A program made the position numbers and the translations under genes. This document shows, one piece after another, positions 62,286 through 64,000 of a DNA stretch of 64,000 nucleotides (positions within the stretch are counted from its first letter, which is position 1; every line of letters starts with the position of its first letter). The notes below the pieces were generated by a model. That model worked only from the letters and a program-made list of their open reading frames with translations, was not told where the DNA came from and searched no databases. This DNA comes from Hyperoodon ampullatus. Its lineage: Eukaryota > Chordata > Mammalia > Artiodactyla > Ziphiidae. The stretch is taken from NCBI GenBank assembly GCA_949752795.1, contig CATKHW010000375.1, positions 248,001-312,000 on the forward strand, in the 5' to 3' direction.

Positions 62286-63404
62286 GAAACTTGTCAGACC
62301 AATGCCCTATGCCCCTGTCATCACAAAGCTCCATGCCCTTGTCATCACAATGCTCCATGACCCCAGTCACCACAATTCTCCATGACTCCAGTCTACACAA
62401 GGCTTCATGACCTGTGTCATCACAATGGTCCATGCCCTCATCATCACAAGGCTCTGTGAACTTTGTCACCACAATGCTCCATGAACTTTTCATCACAATG
62501 CTCCGTGACACTTGTCATCACAATGCTCCGTGCCTTTGTCAACTCAATGCTCCATGACCCTTGTCATCACAATGCTCCACAACCTTGTCATCACAATGCT
62601 CCATAAAGATTGTCATCACAATGCTCCATGCACTTCTTATAAAAATGCTCTCTCACCACTGATATCAACATGTTCCCTCACTAGTCATCACAATACACCC
62701 ACTCCCCTGTCATCACAATGGTCCTTAAACCCTGTCATGGAAATGTTCCATGACCCTTGACATCTCAATGTTCCATAACCCCTGTCATCAAAATGTTCCA
62801 TGACACTTTTCATCAAATTGCTCCATGACCCTGTTATCACAATGCTCCCTGCCCTACACAACAGAATGCACCACACCTCTTGTCATCAAAATGCTCCATG
62901 ACCTTTGTCATCACAAAGCTCCATGACCCTTGGCATCACAATGCTGCATGCCATTGTCATCACAATGCTCCATGAAACTTCTCATCACATTGTTCCATGC
63001 CCTTGTCATCACAGGCTACATGATGCTTTTCATCACAATGCTCGATGCCATTCTTATCACAATGCTCCATGCGCTTGTCATTACAATCCTCCATGACCCA
63101 TGTATCACAGTGTTCCATGCCCTGGTCATCACAATGCTCCATGACCCCTGTCATAAAAATGCTCCATGACCACTGCCATCACAATGTTCCACGGCCTTGT
63201 CATCACAAGGCTCCATGACCCTTGTCATCACAGTGCTCCAAGACCCCTGTAATCACAATGCTCCATGCCCTTGTCATCACAAAGCTCCATGATGCATGTC
63301 ATCAGAATTCTCCATGGCCTTCTCATTCACGATGCTCCATGCCCTTGTCATCACAATGCTCCAAGACTCCTGTAATCACAATGCTCCATGCCCCTTTTCA
63401 TCTC
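62180..63404 (+). repeat. Higher-order block C, copy 2
   Basis: Second copy of block C, running into block B copy 3. Together they make an approximately 2.19-kb higher-order unit. Confidence 0.72.
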
Positions 63405-63755
63405 AATGCTCCATGAACCCTGTCATCACAATGCAGCATGCCCATCATCATAATGCTTCAGGCTATTGTCATCACAATGAAATCAAAATGCCCCATGACC
63501 TCTGTCATCACAATGCTCCAAATCCTTGTGATCAAAATGTTCCATAACACTTATCATCACAACGCCCCATGACGCTCGTCATCACAATTATCCATCGTCT
63601 TCTCATCACAATGCTCCATGACCTTTGTCATCACAATGCTCAATACCCTTGTCATCACAATGCTCCCTGACACTTGTCGTCAGTATGCTCCTTGAACCCT
63701 GTCATGACCAGGCTCCATGCCTTTTTCATCACAATGATCCATGCCCTTTTCATCA
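63405..63755 (+). repeat. Higher-order block B, copy 3
   Basis: Same variant order, 2.19 kb after copy 2. Confidence 0.8.
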
Positions 63756-64000
63756 CAGTGCTCCAAGACCCCTGAAAACACAATGCTCCATGCCCTTGTC
63801 CTCACAAAGCTCCATGATGCATGTCATCAGAACGCTCCATGGCCTTCTCATCCCAATGCTCCATGCCCTTGTCACCACAATGCTCCAAGACCTCTGTAAT
63901 CACAATGCTGCATGCCCCTTTTCCTCAGAATGCCCCATGAGACATGTCATCACAAGGCTCCATGGTCTTCTCATCACAATGCTCCAGTACCTTGTCATCA

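Larger units (their letters stand above)
58307..64000 (+). repeat. Minisatellite array 3, 24-25-bp unit, about 230 copies
   Basis: Units start CATCACAATGCTCC and end ATG(A or C)CCC(C or T)TGT, 24 or 25 bases each. The plus strand is poor in G and rich in C, so the strands are strongly asymmetric. Units vary by about 5-25% by eye, with recurrent variants (CACAATTATCC, CACAAGGCTCC, CATCAAAATG). Reading frames of up to 163 codons occur because the unit has no stop in any plus-strand frame; they give CHHNAPC-, SSQCSM- or VITMLH-type repeats and are not genes. The array reaches the window edge. Apart from the repeat I see nothing else in this 5.7 kb. Confidence 0.95.

Noticed and set aside
1..64000. 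Alpha-type centromeric satellite
   Set aside because: No unit near 171 bp and no CENP-B-box-like motif noticed; the periods are 2.73 kb, 1.74 kb and 24-25 bp.

Overview
This window is non-coding mammalian DNA built almost entirely of tandem repeats. I see no intact host gene, no tRNA or rRNA, and nothing bacterial or viral. The L1 (LINE-1) fragments fix it as placental mammal. The younger L1 3' end, as I remember such sequences, looks most like those of cetartiodactyls and especially whales and dolphins; that is an inference from memory and was not searched.

Layout. (1) 1-18114: a macrosatellite with a unit of about 2.73 kb, six full copies plus one partial copy, head to tail. Each unit holds an AT-rich block with a strong CTCF-like motif, an old minus-strand L1 3' fragment, a GC-richer block with a decayed minus-strand reading frame of about 206 codons, and a younger minus-strand L1 ORF2/3' end of about 0.96 kb. 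(2) 18115-58307: a second, unrelated macrosatellite with a unit of about 1739 bp, 23 full copies plus a 220-bp stub. Each unit contains a highly decayed minus-strand L1 3' end interrupted by a 74-bp spacerless palindrome that looks like a mariner-type hairpin element, then about 0.8 kb of unrecognised sequence. (3) 58307-64000: a minisatellite of 24-25 bp units, roughly 230 copies, with higher-order repeats of about 1.9, 2.2 and 3.0 kb. It continues past the window end.

The three arrays abut without unique spacer. Both junctions are abrupt, the first inside a GC-rich block and the second inside an L1 fragment. The second array has a homogenised core (about 27-43.4 kb) flanked by more diverged copies, decaying most towards the minisatellite, the pattern expected from unequal exchange. 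Two-unit (about 3.48 kb) higher-order repeats are visible in at least two places.

Best candidates for something new are the one-per-unit, same-orientation CTCF-like motifs in array 1 (compare the DXZ4/FIRRE class of CTCF-bound X-linked macrosatellites), the 23 palindromes spaced 1.74 kb apart in array 2, and the juxtaposition of two L1-derived macrosatellites with a higher-order minisatellite. All identities and period lengths were judged by eye from the sequence; no alignment or database search was run.
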